A stretch of DNA of 64,000 nt from Lepidodermella squamata (GCA_047495785.1 JBLDXI010000023.1:310001-374000), one strand, 5' to 3'. Positions 23,401-38,400 are shown, numbered from the stretch's first letter. Numbers and translations: made by a program. Notes: a model not told the origin generated them from the letters alone.

Positions 23401-26400
23401 GCACCGACGTCGTCCTCCTCATGTCCGCAAACGCGGCCTCGAAATCGTCAGACCAACAGCAACAGAACCAACAGGCGGCGAATTCACTGCTAGTAACTGC
23501 AGCTGGGCGGGTGTTACTGCTGCAGGCTGACCGGGCAGTTGCCCAGGGCGTCGTGTTTTCGACCCCCGTCCGCGTGGCCGAGCACGTTGAGCAGTTGTGG
23601 CTGATGGCGCACGACCCGGTCGCCGGCAACGCGGCCCTGGCGGAGACCATTTGGCTGTACTGCGGCCGGCATGGCGCCAACGTGTGGCTGCCGTTGACGA
23701 GCAGCGGCCAGCAGCCGTCGGCGAGGGCCTTCCTCTCACGCCGAGTCATGTTACAGGTACAGAAAACTAGAATTATCGAGTAAAAGATTTGTGTCAAGTC
23801 CAGTTTTAATTTATTGATTATCGCCCGATTTAAAATGCGATTTTTCGAATTTTTTAATTTTTTTTAATTTCATCTGATGGTTATTTTTGAATTTTTTTTC
23901 CCTTTTTCCTCTGTAATTTTATTGAAAATACTTGTGTGATCGCCGATTTGTATGGTTATTATAGTCTGATAAATGGTCAGACGTGGTTTTCTGAAAAAGT
24001 TGCCATGGAATTTTGGATTTAATAGCGAGTGATTATAGCAATGTGATTTCCTCGAATAGCTCCAATGAAGGTTTCGATTTTCCGATTCATTTACCAATTT
24101 ATGCCAACCCGTCACATCACAATATCATTAGGCCACAATTACTGGTACCAATTTGAACTTGTGAATATTGTTGAATTATGCTCGAGCTTTTCAACCTCGA
24201 ACTGTCCTCTTTGATGAAAAAAGTCGCAAAATGTTTTCAACAGTTTTTATTGGAACGAGATCGTTTGTTATCAATAAGTGCATCATCATCAGTCGAATTG
24301 AGATTGGCTTCGCGCAAAAAGCTCTTCTCTTCCTCCTCAGGCGAGCATTTCACGCCGAATTCAGTCGTTAAAGCGTCGACAGCTTCGGCTTGATCGTTGC
24401 GTTTTTTGAGTAGGCAAATTGTGAGACATGAAACAGGCTGTACATTGCCGTCTGATTTCCTGTGGCTATACCCGAATTTTTCAATCAGTGGAACGAATTC
24501 GTTGTCGAATTTAACGTCGTAGAGATGCGAATAATCTGTATTTGTGATCAAAAGGCTATTGCTATTGAAGTCGATGAAATTATGCAGTTTGTATTGCGGC
24601 GTGAAATAATCACTGGCTGCGATCGTGAAGAAAATGCCGTCGAGTTTCGGGTTATGCGAGCTTACTTTCACGGTTGCTTTGACGAAATTGAACAGAAGCC
24701 GCGGTGTGTTGCTTTTGTATGGGGTGTTGCGAAAATATGGCGACCACGGGCAGTGGAAGAATATGTAGCCCTCCTTCCAATATGTCTCTGAAATTTCGAT
24801 GATAAATAAGTTGAATATGAGCTATTATAATAGAAAATATTATAGGATAACATTTTATCTTAATACCCGAATTTTCCAATTTTTAAAAAATGAAAAATAT
24901 TTATAATCAGAAAAAATCGGATTTTAAAATTTTAAAATTGCACTCACTTATTTCTGCTCATGTTATGCCACCTACCTAAATGATCAATATTTGTTGCGTC
25001 GATCTGGTATTCCCATGGCCGGTTGCTATCTTTGAGCGCTGCCATCTTTCGAATTCTAGGCAGAATTTCCCCGGGATTTCCGAATTTAGCGCTCGCCATC
25101 GTCGTGATCATAGTTAGAAGCGTGTCTTTGTAGTCGATGTCGTATTCGCCGCTCAATTCCGTCGCCACGATGTCTTCCCAGCCGCCTCGAGCCGCTGCGG
25201 TTCCGGTTGAAAATTCGAATCGGCCCTCGCCGACGAAAAGAACCGGCTTCCGTTTGGCTATCAGCCGGTCCTCAACTGTGCCGTTCGATAGCGAAATTCG
25301 GCTTCTGTAACTATTATCGTCAACTTTCAGCCAGATTTCGCCCTTGGGAAATGACATTCTACTCTAAAAAGTTGGCTCGAAAAATTGAAATGTTAATAAA
25401 TCTAATCGATGATCTGTTAAAATGGATGCTATTGAGAAATATCTTGCAAATGCGATCCGGGTAATAGTCGGGTAATTAGTGCGCCGGTGGCCGTTGTAAA
25501 CGGGCCGTTCAAGTACCCCATGGACGTGCGAACGTGACAATAATTGAGCACGGACTCGGTGAGCGGGCGCACTATACCGTCTTTTAGTGTCACCGCCACG
25601 CTATCGTTGCGCTGAAAATCAAAACATCAACTGCGCTCATCTGCGGTTAATTCCAATTTCAGCCGGAAAAGATTTTCGCATCATTTTGAATTTTGAAAGA
25701 AATCGATCTTGATGATTAATATGCGCAAATAAATTTTGAAAAAAGCATATACTTGTTATTCAAATTTGAGCAATATGATAATTCACACAAATCATCAAAA
25801 ATTAAGGAAAACGTCGGAAATGAGTAGAATTGTGAGTTCGTTTATTTCGAAGTGTCAAAGAATGAGCATGCAGAAGTAACAGAAAAGAACATAGCTTTGT
25901 CAAACAGATTTTCTTAAGCATTTGGGTCTAACTCCTTGGCTTTCGTCAGAATCCGATTCAGACCGTCGATTATTTAATTCGCGCAGAGGATTCTTTGGTT
26001 CGTCGTCAGATGACGAGAGTTTTTCGTCGAATTCAGACGATAACAGATCGACATCTGGGTCCTCGATACTCGCTGCCCCGCTATTAACCTGCTTAAGTAT
26101 ACAAATTGTCAGAATTGAGGTGCGAAGTTCCCCGCCGCTTGATTTGCGGTGCGTATAGCCGTATTGCGCGATTCGTGGAACGAACCATTCGTCGAATTTG
26201 ACGACGAAATGCTGAGCGAGTTCTGCGTCAACAAGTCGCAGGTTAACGCTGTCTTTGTTGAAAATCAAAAAATTGTCGAGGCCATAACGCGGCGCGAAAT
26301 AATCGCTATTCGCTATGGAGAGAAATATGCCTTCACGCCTCGAGTTCCTGTAACATTTTTCAGCACTGGTGTTAACAAAGCGTTTAACTAGACGGGCTGT

Positions 26401-29400
26401 TCCATCAGCGTCCCACATGAGTGGATCGTATGGCACCCACGGGCAGTTGAAGAAAATGTAGCCGTTGGTCCAATATTTTTCTGAAAAGACGAATACAAGT
26501 GGGATGAATTATGAATTTTTGGCAAATATTTATATATATATTTATAGGGCGCTAATCTTGGGCACATTTTATTTTGAGCTAATGTGAAAAACCTGAAATT
26601 TAGAATTAATGTGAAAATGATTTTAAATGTCCACGTTTAATCTTGAAATTTTATTTCCTAATTTTCGCCTATTTTAATTGGTAGAAATCTTATTTATCCT
26701 TGTTTGAGAACAATTAGGAAACCTAGTTTTCTGAAAATTTGAAAGGTTAAAAAGTCCAATGCCAGGTGCCAGGTGCTATATTTTCCCGTTAACTGGTCTC
26801 CCAAAATTGTTTTGAATTATTTTTAAGCTCAACTATACTTGGTTACCTAAATGTTCTGGATTAGTGGCATCGATGCCGAAGTGCCATGTCGGTTTTCCAT
26901 TGCTCAACGCGGCCATGTCGCGAATCCTGGCTAAAATGAGCCTAGGGTCTTTGGGCTGTTCCCGCGGGCGTAAATTCTCATTAGTCGCCGCCATTTTCGC
27001 GATCATCTGCAGTCGAGTCTCGTTGTAGTCGACCTGCTCATGCGTGACAAACTCAGTCGCGACAATTCCGTCCCAGCCCCCGCGGGCAGCGGCTACGCCG
27101 GTGCAGAATTCGAACCGGCCTTCGCCGACAAAGAACACCGGTTGCCGCTGGTTAATCAAAAGAATTTCAACAAGGCCATTCGAGAGGTCGAACTGTTTCA
27201 CACTTGATGCATCTTTGGTGGTTAATATCGAGGTCGTATGTCGAACATGTTGAAAGCTTGCCATGAATATTTTTTCTTCCGACCTGTAAGGATCCTAGCT
27301 CATAATTCAAAGAAAAATTAATCGATAATCGAACATTTTTCTTAGTACTCATTTATTTGGCTATTTGGGTTAGTTTTCGAATGTAAACGTGGAAAAGGAG
27401 CAGCTTTAGGGCTTATTGAAAGGGAAATCAAGAGAGAAAATAGTGGATAAATTCATGTTTGAGTTGTATCGAAAACATGCAGACTAATGGCGGCCTGATT
27501 TTATGACCCGATTAACAGTGTAAAACCGTTGACCGTTTGCCGGCGGCATTGCGTAACGCATCGCAAGCGTTTTTACGTTGTTCCTTGTGATAAAATTTCG
27601 GCACCAGCCGCGTTTGTTGCGTAACGATTAACGATCCAGCGTGCGCGCCCTTGCGGGGATCGCACCTTGATACGTCAAAATGGGGCAATTTATTTAGCTG
27701 TTGGTCTCTTGTTGAAAATAGTTGCACGCCATGAATTTTAAAGCTCCTAATAGATCGAGTGGAAATAAGTCTATAGAGTCTCTCGACAGTTGCTATTCGT
27801 TCGGGTGTTCGTTGCGTAACTGCGCCCACTGTGGTACGTCAAAACGAGGTAATTAAAACATTGGCATCACTAAAAAACCTCTGGCTGGCTAAGTAGACGT
27901 GGTTGGTAATTAGCTCTTTGGTATGAGGAACAGCTGTTTTTTTTATTTTTGGAAAAAGTAGGAGGTTCTATGGGGGTATACTCGCGAGCATTTTAGAGGA
28001 TATATAGCCACAGTTCTTTTGACAGTTATCGCTCTACATGACTAATTATGCTGGAAAATGGCAGTTTATGAGCGGGCGCGCCTACATGGCGTAAGCGTAA
28101 TGAAGCTATAAAAAATGTTCCCCGGCCTTGAAACAGAAATGTTTGACTCAGGTGTTGCTGCGCGTGAACTACCATGGGACAGCTTTTCGTTTAGAAATGT
28201 GCCATCACCTTACTCATCAGATGTGGCTATTTGTGGCTATTTGATAAAATTAGGCGCGAAATTCGCGAGGCTGATAATTCTCGTGTACATATTTTGGAAA
28301 TTTTTGAATTTTTACAATTTTTGCAAATACGTCGAAGATGGTGAAATGTATGAAATAACATGAGCTTATTAGCGTATTAACGTAGCATGGATAATGATAA
28401 TAATATTATATTAATTGATTCGAAGGAAATTGAATACATAGTAAAGCGTAATTTATGTACATTTTTCTGAAACGTGAAAAAATCGTATAGCGATTCAAAT
28501 GAACAAATGAACAAATGAACAAATGAAAATGTTTTATTTTACGTCCACCTTCGGCTAAAAGTGATGGTAATATATATACAAGCCTTACCGTGAGGGTTTA
28601 GGGGACGGCTGACGACGAGAGATCAGCTTCAGGAACAGTCGCGAACAATCTGCTTTTTCCCATGAATTCATAATTTTCTATACTGTTACATAGTAGCTGC
28701 CATTCTTCCCGGTCTCTAGCTGTTACTTCCGCCAATTCTAAATCTGCAATTTTGTGAATTTCGATGCGTCGCATCAATAAGGTTGATTTACTCGTCGTTG
28801 ATTTACTCGCCCTCGTTTTTTAGGTTCATTACGATCCCTGATACGTTTTTCATGTATATAAAAAATTCCGATTTTTAGAAGGCTTCTTCGGAGGCAGTCA
28901 GACCATCGGGTTGGCGGCCTGCCGCGAGGCAAGTACCAACTCGGGTCGACTGCTTTCCAATAATACATAATACTCGTGAGACTTTCAGGGTCATATTCGT
29001 CCTGTCGAATTATATGGCCAAAATATTTCAGACGAAATTTTTCAATCAATTTACTCAATTCCATTACGTCGCAGATCAGTCTAATATCAACATTAGGAAT
29101 ATAATCTGTCCTAAACAGACCCATAATTGTTCTAAGCCATCGCATAAAGGTGACATTTAACCTTTGCTCTTGTTGGGTGGTCAGGTTCCAGGTTTCGCAG
29201 GCATAGGTGACGGTAGGAATAACAACGCATTTAAGGACTTTCAATTTCGTAGCTAAGCTCACGTGTTTTCTATTACACATAAGTTTATTGAGGGCACCAA
29301 AGCAGCCGCCAGCTTTCGCTATGCGTGCCTTGATCTCCTCGTCCATTTTCCCGTCAGAAGTGATGATGCTTCCTAAATATTTGAAAGACGTCACTTTTTC

Positions 29401-32400
29401 CAAAAGTTTGCCGTCTAATTCAAGTTGGTAGTTTCTATCCTCACCGATCACCATGTATTGGGTTTTACTAATGCTGATTTTCAGGCCTAGCTCCGTACAT
29501 GCCTTATTGAAAACATCCAATAATAATTTAATTTCTTCATGACTCATACCTATTAAAGTTCCATCATCCGCGAAAGCAATCAGGTTCAAAAATTGTTCAG
29601 TATTAAGCGTTCAGTATAGCGATTCGAACTGTATTTTTTATTCCAATGCATTTTATTCGATTAATGCAGTTGGGACATTTTTATAGTTTCCGAATACAGA
29701 TTGTGAGACATGGTGTGGGTAAAAGTGTCCCATCCGATTTTCTATGTCTATAACCATATGATTCGATGAGCGAAACGTAGGCATCGTCGAATTCGATTTT
29801 GAAATAATTTGAGTAATCGCATCCTCCGATGATCAGGCGGTTGAATTTCCAGCCGAATCGTATAAAGTTCAATAGGCCGTAGTCTGGCGTGAAATATTTG
29901 TCTGTTGATATCGAAATGAGGATTCCACGCAAATTGCAGTTTTGCAGGCATAATTCCAGACTGGTGGCCATAAAATCGTACAAAAGTTGGGCAGTTCTGT
30001 TCTCGTATTGCTCTCCATGTTGATACGCCGACCAGGGGCAGTTGAAAAATAAATACCCTTGTCTCCAGATGTCACCTAAAAAATGTATGAAAAATCGTTG
30101 ATATTACGGAAGAAATAAACATTTTGAATTTTTTACAATTCGACTAGATTTTTTACGAGAAATAAAATCTCAATAAAATAATTAATTGGAAAAATTGCGA
30201 AAAATTCTTTATATTAAAATTCCTTACCTAACTGTCTCGGATTCGTTGCGTCGATACCAAATAACCAGTTGTATCGTTCGCACCTCAGGCCAGTTAGCTC
30301 CCTGATTGTTTGATATTTTTGCCTCGAAGTTCGAAATTCGTCCCGGTTGACGGCATAAATCATCGTCCGTATCGTATCTCTGTAACTGCTCTGCTGATAA
30401 TTTAACTCTGTAGCCAACACGCCGTCCCAGCCGCCGCGGGCTGCTGCCGTGCCGGTGGAAAATTCAAACCGGCCCTCGCCGACAAACACCACGGGTTCGC
30501 AACGGTTGATTAAAAGGTCCTCGACAATGCCACTCCGAATAATGACTCTTCGCCTAGAGCGGCTATTTTGCCCAGTTTTCAGCCAAATTGTATTGCGCCG
30601 GGGCATATAAAATATCTGAGACAATACTTTCAAAAAAATTATTGGAATTTTTTAGATTATAATTCCGATGTAGCTATAATTTTTTCGAATAATTTAGTGG
30701 CTTTTTGCGGGATTTTCACGAGAAAACATAGAAGAAATGAAGATTGAATTGACAACTCAGAAACGTTTGGGGTATCGGAAATATCTAATCACCTTCGAAT
30801 CGGTTAAATTTGATTAATGGCCGCGCGTGTGAATCGGTGCTAAAAGGAACATCACTGTTTATCCCACACATGAGCTCGTATATCATATATTAGGCCCATG
30901 TCATAATTTTGAGATAGAAACAAATGGAAATGGATGAATTATTGGTCCGAAATTTGTCTACGCTACATGAAACAATGAGACGATGCGTGAGAAATTTGAC
31001 TTATTATTAAGTTGTGTTTTATGACAACGGCGGGTCTTAACAGCTATTCGGCTGTAAAAATGTTTCCCCCCTCGGCCATTAAAGTGGCTTGCATCTACAT
31101 CATGGCTATAACTGTGCGTGTGTGTGAACCACCTTGATGCACTCGTTTTTAGAGGCTAATTTCAAGTGCGTGCTCGTCGTCTTGTTCCGTGTTGATATAA
31201 CTGCTAAAATATGCAAGCTCGTTAAGTATTACAGTCGACCAATTTTATGCTTCTAAACGTGAAAAAGTCGAAATATCTTAACCGCCAGCCAGTTTTATTG
31301 CTGATAATTTGATTAATTAGTGAGCTGTGATCTATAATCGATTGCTAAAGCTATTCATCATAGGTGGGCAACTTTGGCAGTAAGCAAACTGTAAGAATTG
31401 GAGACCGACATTCAAATACGAAGCCGAATTTTTCGACATTTTTCACGAAATCAGCGTCGAATTTGAGTTCATATTTGTCGGACAGCATCGGTGCGTTATT
31501 GCGGTCGTAAACTCTCAACTTGTGATTATCGCCGTTTTCGTCGAAATTTATGAAATGATGCAGTTTGTAGTCGGGCAAATTTTCGTCGTCGCATGGAATG
31601 GAGAAAATGATGCCGCTCAAATCCTCGTTTGCTCTGAATAATCTCTCACTTGCGTGAATGAAGTTGTGTAGAGGTCGGGAAAACTCGTGGTGCTCGCCGT
31701 TTAAATCGCCAGGGCTCGGGCAGTTGTAGTAAATGTAGCCATTTTTCCAAAATTGTGCTAAAAATTGAAATTATCATTCGAAATTGTAAAAAATTATTTA
31801 AAATTGCCTTTAAGCCTTGAATTTATAAAAAATATTCGCTCCATTTCAATAAATAAATTTAAGAAAAATTCGCTATAATTCAGGTTTTTAATTCTGATTT
31901 TTTATAATTTTCTTTGGTAGGAGATAATTTAAATTAAAAGTTGAAAAATTGCGGAAGTTTTCGTTTATTCTCACCTAAATGCGCTCCGTCACCGGGCCTG
32001 ATACCGTACACTTTCCTTGCTGTTACGGCTTCTAGCTCATTCACGCGGGGCAACCGGCCGAAATTTGAGTTCAGACGATAGAAATGAGACCATGGCACAG
32101 TGTCCAGCGCCTTTTCGTATGCGCACTCGGTTGATGCCCGCAATCCGCGCCAATTTAGGCGCCATTTAGCGACGGCGTTTGAAAAGTTGAAATCGTTGCT
32201 ATCGCCGACGATGGCGACCGATTGTCGCTGGGTGATGAGCAGATTTTGAACGAAGCCATTCGACAGCGCGATTTGTTGCCGCGGGTGGTTCCGGTCCACG
32301 AGCAACGTTGTGCTGACGTTTTCCATGAAAAAAATCACCTAATTGAACCAAAAAATATTTGCTAAAATTGAGGAAATTCGTTAAATTCAATTTGGGTTGA

Positions 32401-35400
32401 AGAGTTCATTCCACTAAAATAATTGCGGGATTTTGTGGTAAATGGCGTTTTAATCGATCAGCTAAGAATTTATCAAAAATAGAGAAAAGGAAGAGTGCAT
32501 TTTTTTAAATGCGGTAATAGTCCAAAAATGTATCTTTGAACTGGACCGAATGAAAATGTGAAACGTGAAATGGTGTACTTATGCTGCCAATAATTTCATT
32601 AAATTTCTACTATTACGAGTTTTGTAGTCCTTCGCAATCTGCAGAGGTGTGTGTGATTCAATTTCACTGCTGTTGTGCGTGATTGTTGTCTTATTTGCGT
32701 GACTGAGCATGCTGGTACCCTACAATCAAGCCGGCTTTGACACCTCTATATTTAAGAACAATAGCCAAACGTGTGAAAAGAATAGCCGCATCAGACGTGA
32801 TTGCGCTTAACGAGTTGATTTTCCATGATAATTTCTTGCCTTGAGCGGCTTTTAACGCGGCATCTCTCTGCCATGTTAATTCAAACGAACTATCAACGCA
32901 TTCTGTTATTGGAATCTCAAACTCTCAGAAATAGTATAAAATTTATTATGGTACCGAATCGGGGGAAAATGAAAAAAAATCAATTTTTATGGGTAAATTT
33001 CTCAAGTATCTAAATCAGATTTTAATTGTTAAAGTTTATATTTCGCACTGCTCCCTTTATTTAACTGTATTGTTTTTGCAGGTGGAATGTCCGATCTACC
33101 CGTTGACTGCGCTGCTGAGCGTCGCGGCCGTTGTTGGCGCCGCCTCGGAAACGCCGCCGGCCTCGGTTGGTCGAGTTCGGCCGACGCGCTTCGAAGCAAC
33201 GCGAACCAGCCACAGCTACTTGCCGTCTCTACTCCGGCAACTGCTGCGGCGGCATTTGGGTCTGCAGGCCTTGGATGTGTCTCGATCGTGGCGAGGTGAG
33301 AAATCGTCTTTAAATCGATATTTTATTGGTTTTTTTCTGAAGATATTTGTACAAATGTAGCTTGAATTCCTTATTGGAATAAGGATTGCGCGGAAACAAA
33401 AGCGCGGATATTAAAACAGTTTCCTTTTTCAAGGCCATAAAATGATAATTTCGAGGGGCATTTTGGGGCCCATAGGGGCACACGGCGCAATTCAGGTGAG
33501 TGCAAACAATAATGGAGCCTATGACAATAGAGGGCTTGATCTGTGAGCCGGGTACGTCGCAAAATCACCTCCAAGTACTTTACCCTTGTGTGACCCCTTG
33601 CTAAGTGCGCTACAACTATGTCAATTTGACCACTGTTTAAGGCGGATTTTCTCGCGCCCTGTTTTTTTGGTTCCTCCACGAGTAGCCAGGGCGGGGCTTG
33701 TGGTGTAGTGGTATAGCCTCTACATAGCTACGCAAGCCCTAGAGAGCGAGGTTCGATTCCCGGCGACAGCAGTCGTCGCGGGAAAAAATCGAACTGGATG
33801 AGCGTCATCTATCATCCCCTGGCTTTCGGGCCTGCGGTCGACCAAGCCGCTAGAAATTGGTACCGCTTTGCGGGTAATGGGCTGGAATGCTGCGAACACC
33901 TGGCCCCGGATCGAGCATGCATACCTCGGTATGGGTTCCAGTTTACGCTCAGGGCCTAGAAAAGGATACGAGCACCTCAGTATGTTCCGACAGGAACTTG
34001 CTACCCTACGAGTAGCCAGCCATCAAGTACGTCCCGTGGGCTAACTAACGGGTGTTTCCTCGTTCTCGCGTGAATTTGTTGGGAGTCAGTGTACACAGGC
34101 GCGATTGTCTCGGCAATTGCTCTTAACTTAACTGTACTCACTTGTAGGATCGCACTCGGACCTTGGTCCCTATCGCCTTGATGTGAACAATAAAAATAAC
34201 GAAAAAATCAAAGGTTTCATCTGAACGCGATTTTTTACTTTCCCATATTATTAATTAACAATGCAAATTATATTCACTATCACGAAGAAAACAAAATGAT
34301 AAACTAACTCGATTGCAATTTCTCGGGCTTTTTTTCAATATTGCCGTTATCTTCCTGCTATGGAAGTACGATAGCCAATCAATCTGGTATTCGCGGCAAC
34401 GTGCGATATACAGCTTGTGAAGCTCAAGTGTTGTGGATCAGGGTGGCAGCTGAAGTGAGAGGAGAGAAAAAAGCATAACGGCTCGGGCGATTCGCTGACC
34501 TGCGATTCGCAATTTCGCCACTAACAAACTTGAAAAATAAGAGACCAAAATCTGTCTCCGCTAGGGAGTTATTAAAGCTGAAAGTTTTGATTGCGCAATA
34601 GTGTCAAACGGTTTTCTTGCTATAACTTGGTATCCTCAACGCGGATCAATTTGCTGAAGTTCTTGTTTTTTGTAAGCGAATGGTGCTCAATCGAATTATC
34701 GACTCTTTGGAGTCGCTGGACCTTGAATAGAGAAAATCGAATTTTAAGCCATGAACGCGCGTATTTGGGTGAATCGAGAGCTTTATATACATCTGAATTG
34801 ATTTCGTGGAGAGTTCAGGACACACTTAATGGTAGATTTTGTAAATTTAATGTAGATTGACGTTATTTTCTTCGTTTTACTGACGTCTATTTTAATTTTT
34901 ACTAGGTCTTGCCTCGTTTCCACACGTTCTGGAGCTGCTGCTCCATGCGGTAGTCGACGACGAAGCCCTGTCGAAAAACCCACTGCCCGACCCTCTGCTG
35001 CCTCGAGTCGTCGCCTTTCTACGCGCCTTCCCCGAACACGCCCCGGCCGTCGTGGTTCAATGCGCCCGTAAAATGGAGGCCGTCCTGTGGCCGTACCTGT
35101 TCGGCGCCGTCGGAGCGCCGCGCGACCTGTTCGCCGACTGCCTGGAACGCAGCGACCTCGACACGGCCGTGTCCTACCTCATCATCCTGCACACGACCGA
35201 GCAGTCGACGGTTGTCGCGCGCCAACTCACCGCCCAACTGCTGGCGGCTGTTCTCGCGGCGCGACGGTTCTCACTCGCGGCCGATATCCTGCGGTTTTTA
35301 CGATCTATCGGCTCCGCCTGCCTTGATACCTGTAATTTGATTTTATCACCGAATTTTTCCTGATATCTAAGCGATGGAATTATTTTATTTATTAAACTTT

Positions 35401-38400
35401 TTCTCGGCCCTGGGGGTTTAGTATCCCGTGCATATCGGATCGGGGCAAAGTATCTGTTCATGTTGGGCATTTCTTATCGTAGCATTTTATTTTTACATTT
35501 AACATTTCAGCGAGTCTGACAGCGTGCAGGAACTACAACACGGACGTCTCCAGGTAGTTGGGAAAAACATTTATTTTGAGATATCACTATCGATCTGACT
35601 TGGCTTCTAATGATGAAAGATATGCCACGATGATGCTGTCTGTAATTGTTAGAATCAAAATGCGATGAAACAGAGGAAAGGAGAAGAAAAAGGAATGGAT
35701 TCCTCGGAGTTGAGAAAAGTAGGCACCCATCGCTTTGAACAGGAACCCATCGATTGGGGGGATAGGGGATAGGAGCTCATTGGTGGTTGATAGGAGTGTC
35801 CCATTGATTGCGGATAGGCACCCATTGGTGGCGGATAGGAGCTCATCATCGCCTGGACTGAAAAGCATAAAGGTCTGAGATCTGATGTTTTCGAAACAAT
35901 TAGCCGAAACTTACTTTCAAAGAGATTCGTTTTATTCAACTGTTTCTGCGAAACTGCGTGCGCATGTCTCATGTCGCTTGCTTCTTTTCGAGGAAGGTCT
36001 CACATTCCTTTGCGTGCTTCGAGCAAGTGGCGTGCCAGATTTCTGCCGTTCATTGGACGATTCCCTCTCTCTCTCTCTCTCTTCGTTGCATAGCACCTTC
36101 GCCGGCGAATAAATGCAATAGCAGCGGATAAAATAGCAATATAAAGAACTGCCTGCTATGACCCCAGATGTAAGCAGACGGAGACGAAGCAGGGTCAGAC
36201 GTAGGTTAAAGGCCTCGCTCGCATTTTCAGGCTTCGAGCGTGTGGCGTGCCAGATTTCCACCGTTCATTGAACTTTTACAGGAAGGACATTGACGTCTGT
36301 CGCGTTTGCTTTCTTCTTTTTCAAGCTTTTGCGGACGATTCGAAAGACTAATAATACTACTAGAAGTAAACGTTTTTTCAATCAACCATTAGATCATAGT
36401 ATTGCAAAAAACGGCTTGGTTGATTCGATCTGGAAACTGTTCAAGGATTTTAGACTTATTTCTCACCTTCTTCTCAAATAACGACTTCGTCAGTATCAGG
36501 TCAGCAAATCCTAGAAGTGAGTGACAGGCTAGTTCAGACGATTCTTTCTAGGGAAAATTAGGCCGCTGACATTACGAAGTGTCGTCGGTTGCGAGATTGT
36601 TTCATACAGTTTCTGAATGCTTGGCTGAAAAGGATGACATGGTTTCAATCGCATGAAAAACCCACTGGGCGTTCGAGTCAAGAGCGGATTATTGTTTTCG
36701 CATAAAATTGCCTTTTTTGAGCTTACGAATTAGATAAGGTCATTGGTGCAATTTCTTTTTTTAATTGTTGATAAGGCTATGCCATATTTCCTCTCAAAAT
36801 TACTCCACTATGTAAAACTGCTCATTTCCATTTGTGTTCGATTATTTTTAGCCAACGACCCTCAACAACCTCCCGCGTCGCCGTCGCTGCCCGTCGACAT
36901 CGAACTCGCCGACCGCGTCGTCTTCCCGCACCTGCGCCAACTCGTCACCGAACGGCGGTTGCTGGACGCCGGCCGGTTGGCAGCCGCCATCCACGCGGCG
37001 ACTCGCGGTTTCTCGCTCGCCGCGTGGCTGTCGACGGAACGCAACAAAACCGGGCACGACGACCCGAAATACCGGCTGACGGACTTCGTGGGCGCGCTGC
37101 ATCGCCTGCACGCTGAATTCGAGTGGCCGTACCCTGTGCTGGTGCCTACCTCGTCGTCTTCGTTCAGCCACGGTGGCGGCGGGGCTGGCCTTCTTTCGAG
37201 TCGGTTGTTATCCGCGTCTCAGACCAGTCTGCTGCAGACGCAGCAGTCGGTGCAGCATCAGCAGCAAAATCAGCCGGGCGTTGGTGGCGTTGAGCCGAGT
37301 GTGCGCTTCCGCATCGCCCCGCCTGTCGACGATCTGCCGCCGACGGCGAATGGCGACCACGACGACATCGAACTTGTGCCACGCTTCTCAATCGGAAGTG
37401 AGTTGAAGATTTCGACGTTTTCTTGGGAATTTTATTGAAAAATCTGATTGTCATCCATAAATTATGAAATATTAGGATTATTTTAAAAGTTTGAATTTTG
37501 TGATTTTTTGCAATTTTCTCCCGAATTTCGAGTAAGATTATGAGGTATGAGGCTGTTAATCGGCCATTTCGATAATACTAATTTTTAGAATTGCCGACGT
37601 TTTGGTGTAATGAGGGCTGTTAGAATTCGAAAATCTTGAAATCTTAATATTGGCCCAACTTTCAGAAAGTTTCCCCAATAAAACAATCAAAGCTTTATTG
37701 AATTGAAATTTCTCGAAGAGTTTGCGATTCTAGAACTAGAATTTTGAACGTGCCACTTTACGCACTGAATCAATCATCTGAAGTAATTTCCTGAGACTTT
37801 CTCTAGTAATTTCGACAATTTTCCGGTTTTTAATCAAATATTAATGTGACTGTTTTTTCTTTATTACTAGACATTGGCGAGACGGGTAATTTGCACCACG
37901 TGACGTCGCACACGACCGGCGACAACAATTCCGACTCGGGGTCGTTGATGTCGCACAGCGAGTCCCTGCACTCGTACGTGTCGTCGAATTTCGACTCGGC
38001 GGCGGCGAACAACATCGTGGCGCTGCCGCCGCCGAACCACTCGAGCAGCGGCCTTGGCAGCTTCTCGAATAACGGCGGCGGAGCCAACGGAGCGGCGAAC
38101 GGCACCGGGGCGTCGAACGTGCTGGTGATGATGGCGGGCGGGTACCGGCACGAGCCGCACCTGCGCTTCCTGTTCCAGGTGATGGTCGAGGCGGCGTGGT
38201 TCGACTGGGCCCTGCTCATCGCCGTGCTGCTGCGCGACCCCAAGCTCGGCCTCGAGTCCATCCGCAGCATCGTCGCGTTGATGCTGCCAGCCGATGACCA
38301 TCAACAAGCTGATCAGACAGCAGGCAAATCGACCAACAGCCCGGCACCGGCACCGGCTGCTGGTAGTCATAGCAGCGTGAATGCGGCCATTGTGGCGATG

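Noticed and set aside
35511-35553. Possible 43-bp RIC1 microexon with acceptor TTTCAG and donor GTAGTT
   Set aside because: Its length is not compatible with the phases of the flanking exons, while direct splicing of 35331 to 36852 keeps the frame.
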